Assembly: GCA_944989445.1 (NCBI GenBank)
Contig: CALYLW010000059.1
Span: 1,178,001-1,242,000, forward strand
From: Ampullaceana balthica
Taxonomy: Eukaryota > Mollusca > Gastropoda > Lymnaeidae
Length of the DNA: 64,000 nucleotides
Direction of reading: 5' to 3'
The position numbers and the translations under genes are program-made. The first letter of the stretch is position 1. Every line of letters starts with the position of its first letter. The notes beneath the pieces were generated by a model. It was given only the letters and a program-made list of their open reading frames with translations. It was not told the origin of the DNA and ran no database searches. Below, in pieces: positions 62,627 through 64,000 of the stretch.

Positions 62627-62956
62627 GTCGTGCGATCACCTCACTGCGCCTGTCACGTGATCACCTCGCGCCTGTCACGTGATCACCTCACTGCGCCTGC
62701 CGTGTGATCACCTCACTGCGGCCTGTCACGTGATCACCTCACTGCGCCTGTCACGTGATCACCTCACTGCGCCTGCCACGTGATCACCTCACTGCGCCTG
62801 TCACGTGATCACCTCACTGCGCCTGTCACGTGATCACCTCACTGCGTCTGTCACGTGATCACCTCACTGCGTCTGTCACGTGATCACCTCACTGCACCTG
62901 TCATGTCATCCATCACCTCACTGCACCTGTCATGTCATCCATCACCTCACTGCGCC
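62627..62956. repeat. 25-bp minisatellite carrying E-boxes
   Basis: About 13 copies of a unit built from CACCTCACTGCGCCTG and TCACGTGAT. Eight copies contain the exact palindrome TCACGTGA and one has CCACGTGA. The last copies change to TCATGTCATCC. Confidence 0.93.
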
Positions 62957-64000
62957 TTTAATGTGTGTCTTAGTTAGCACCTGCTGGTGTTAATTGCTCG
63001 CTGTCAGACTTTCGCTCGGTCTCACAGCCACGACATGCATTCTGTGCAGGTAAACAGCTCATCACGTTGCGTCACGGAATAATGACTGGCGGTAGGAATT
63101 TATTTTATTTTTTAAAGAACATTTTTTAAATAACTTTATCGTTTTTTCCCCCTCTTGTCTATATGATCGTTTGTATGGCAAAAGACATTGTTGTAACATT
63201 CTCATAGTTTTTTCACATATATACGACTCTATCTCACCATCGTTAATATATCACGTATATCAGGAGCTATGTTCACGAGACTGAAGGGCGAGCAAGTACT
63301 CGCAAAGGGTTTTTAATCCGGCCCTGTGGCTCAGGGGGTCCCAACTTGGCCAACAAGGATTTTCTTGATCCGACACGCAAAAGGTGGGTTGGAATGGGGG
63401 TGGTGGGCGTCACGTGCCGTTATTGCTTTTCCCCTTTTGTTATTGTTTGCTTTGTGGGTGCTTGGAGTGGCCGAGGCCGAGCCGATCCCGAGGGCTGGAA
63501 ACTGAATATGTAACGTGGCGCTGCTTGTAAACGTGGAGTGGTTCTGACTCGTGTCTGCCGGTGCCGTGGTGGGACGACAGTTCATTGTTACGTCTGCACA
63601 CTGGGGGTGGGGGTGGGGAGAGATAATAATACAACGGTTTAGTTGTTTCTTTTATACGATTCCGACTCCGGGCCCCTGCTATATTATAAGGCGGTTGAAC
63701 AAAACGCAAGAGGCAGACAAGAACGCTCTCTGTGACAGTTCCACGTCGTTTTCATGTGATGTTTCCACGCAGATGGGATTGTCTTTCGACCTTTCAACAC
63801 GCGTGAGATTTCATTTGATATTTCCACGCCCTTGAAATGCACGCGGTTGTGGAGCATTACGGGTAATAAACATTATCCGGAATCAATGTTATGACCTGAA
63901 GTGTACACGGATCTTTTCACCACCGCGGAGTTGAGATATCCTGCTCCATGTCTGGTTATTAGGTTCATGGCATTGTTGTGATCTTTTCGTTACTTAGGGG
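62957..64000. other. Unannotated right end
   Basis: No gene, splice-supported exon or known repeat is recognised. Short open frames near 63330-63840 occur on both strands without recognisable content. Confidence 0.45.

Noticed and set aside
63331..63835. Overlapping open frames of 84-94 codons at the right end
   Set aside because: Mutually overlapping on both strands with no recognisable content; treated as chance.

Overview
This is an animal nuclear genome window, most likely from a mollusc or another lophotrochozoan invertebrate. The signs are an intron-split HROB gene, GAB-type PH-domain genes, tRNA-derived SINEs, CR1-like and other LINE tails, many hAT/Tigger/Harbinger/Helitron remnants, and a very heavy load of tandem repeats (about 16 kb, a quarter of the window). 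There is no operon-like or bacterial organisation and no CRISPR. The species call is an inference from repeat content and gene structure.

Three protein-coding loci are supported. (1) 392-4938 (+) is the 3' part of HROB, the OB-fold recruiter of the MCM8-MCM9 helicase. Four exons with good splice sites are visible; the N-terminus lies left of the window, and the OB domain is followed by an unusually long serine-rich tail. (2) 20300-21226 (-) is a 308-residue GAB-type PH-domain adaptor-like protein. (3) 27047-27876 (-) is a paralogue of (2) on the same strand, broken by what looks like a one-base deletion inside the PH domain. Loci 2 and 3 are a local duplication about 6 kb apart.

Everything else is repeats. 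1-325: Tigger-like remnant. 5841-7474: 41-bp minisatellite. 7627-7950: LINE fragment. 8990-11511 and 21409-22635: two Helentron-like elements in opposite orientation. 12416-12889: GA microsatellite. 13150-13410 and other sites: SINE family 1. 13937-14346 and 25028-25278: Harbinger-like MITEs. 16328-19595 and 33486-36584: two copies of one decayed ZMYM1-like hAT element, each with different nested insertions. 25500-25949: CR1-like LINE tail. 28714-32291: a second ZMYM-like hAT element with a perfect 8-bp target duplication and a readable C-terminal dimerisation region. 36.9-39.6 kb: three satellite arrays. 39721-40699: two hAT MITEs. 42.96-43.56 kb: 20-bp array. 45997-49061: 36-bp array open in both strands. 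52420-61122: a 41-bp array with higher-order structure, split by a hAT insertion that itself carries a smaller hAT MITE. 50261-50795 and 61540-62410: a fold-back repeat family. 62627-62956: 25-bp array full of E-boxes.

I did not find a clear new multi-gene system. The observations most worth checking are the long HROB tail, the duplicated GAB-like pair, the CRE-bearing MITE family, the E-box satellite, the unclassified 498-bp insertion with an 11-bp target duplication, and the fold-back repeat that brackets the largest satellite.
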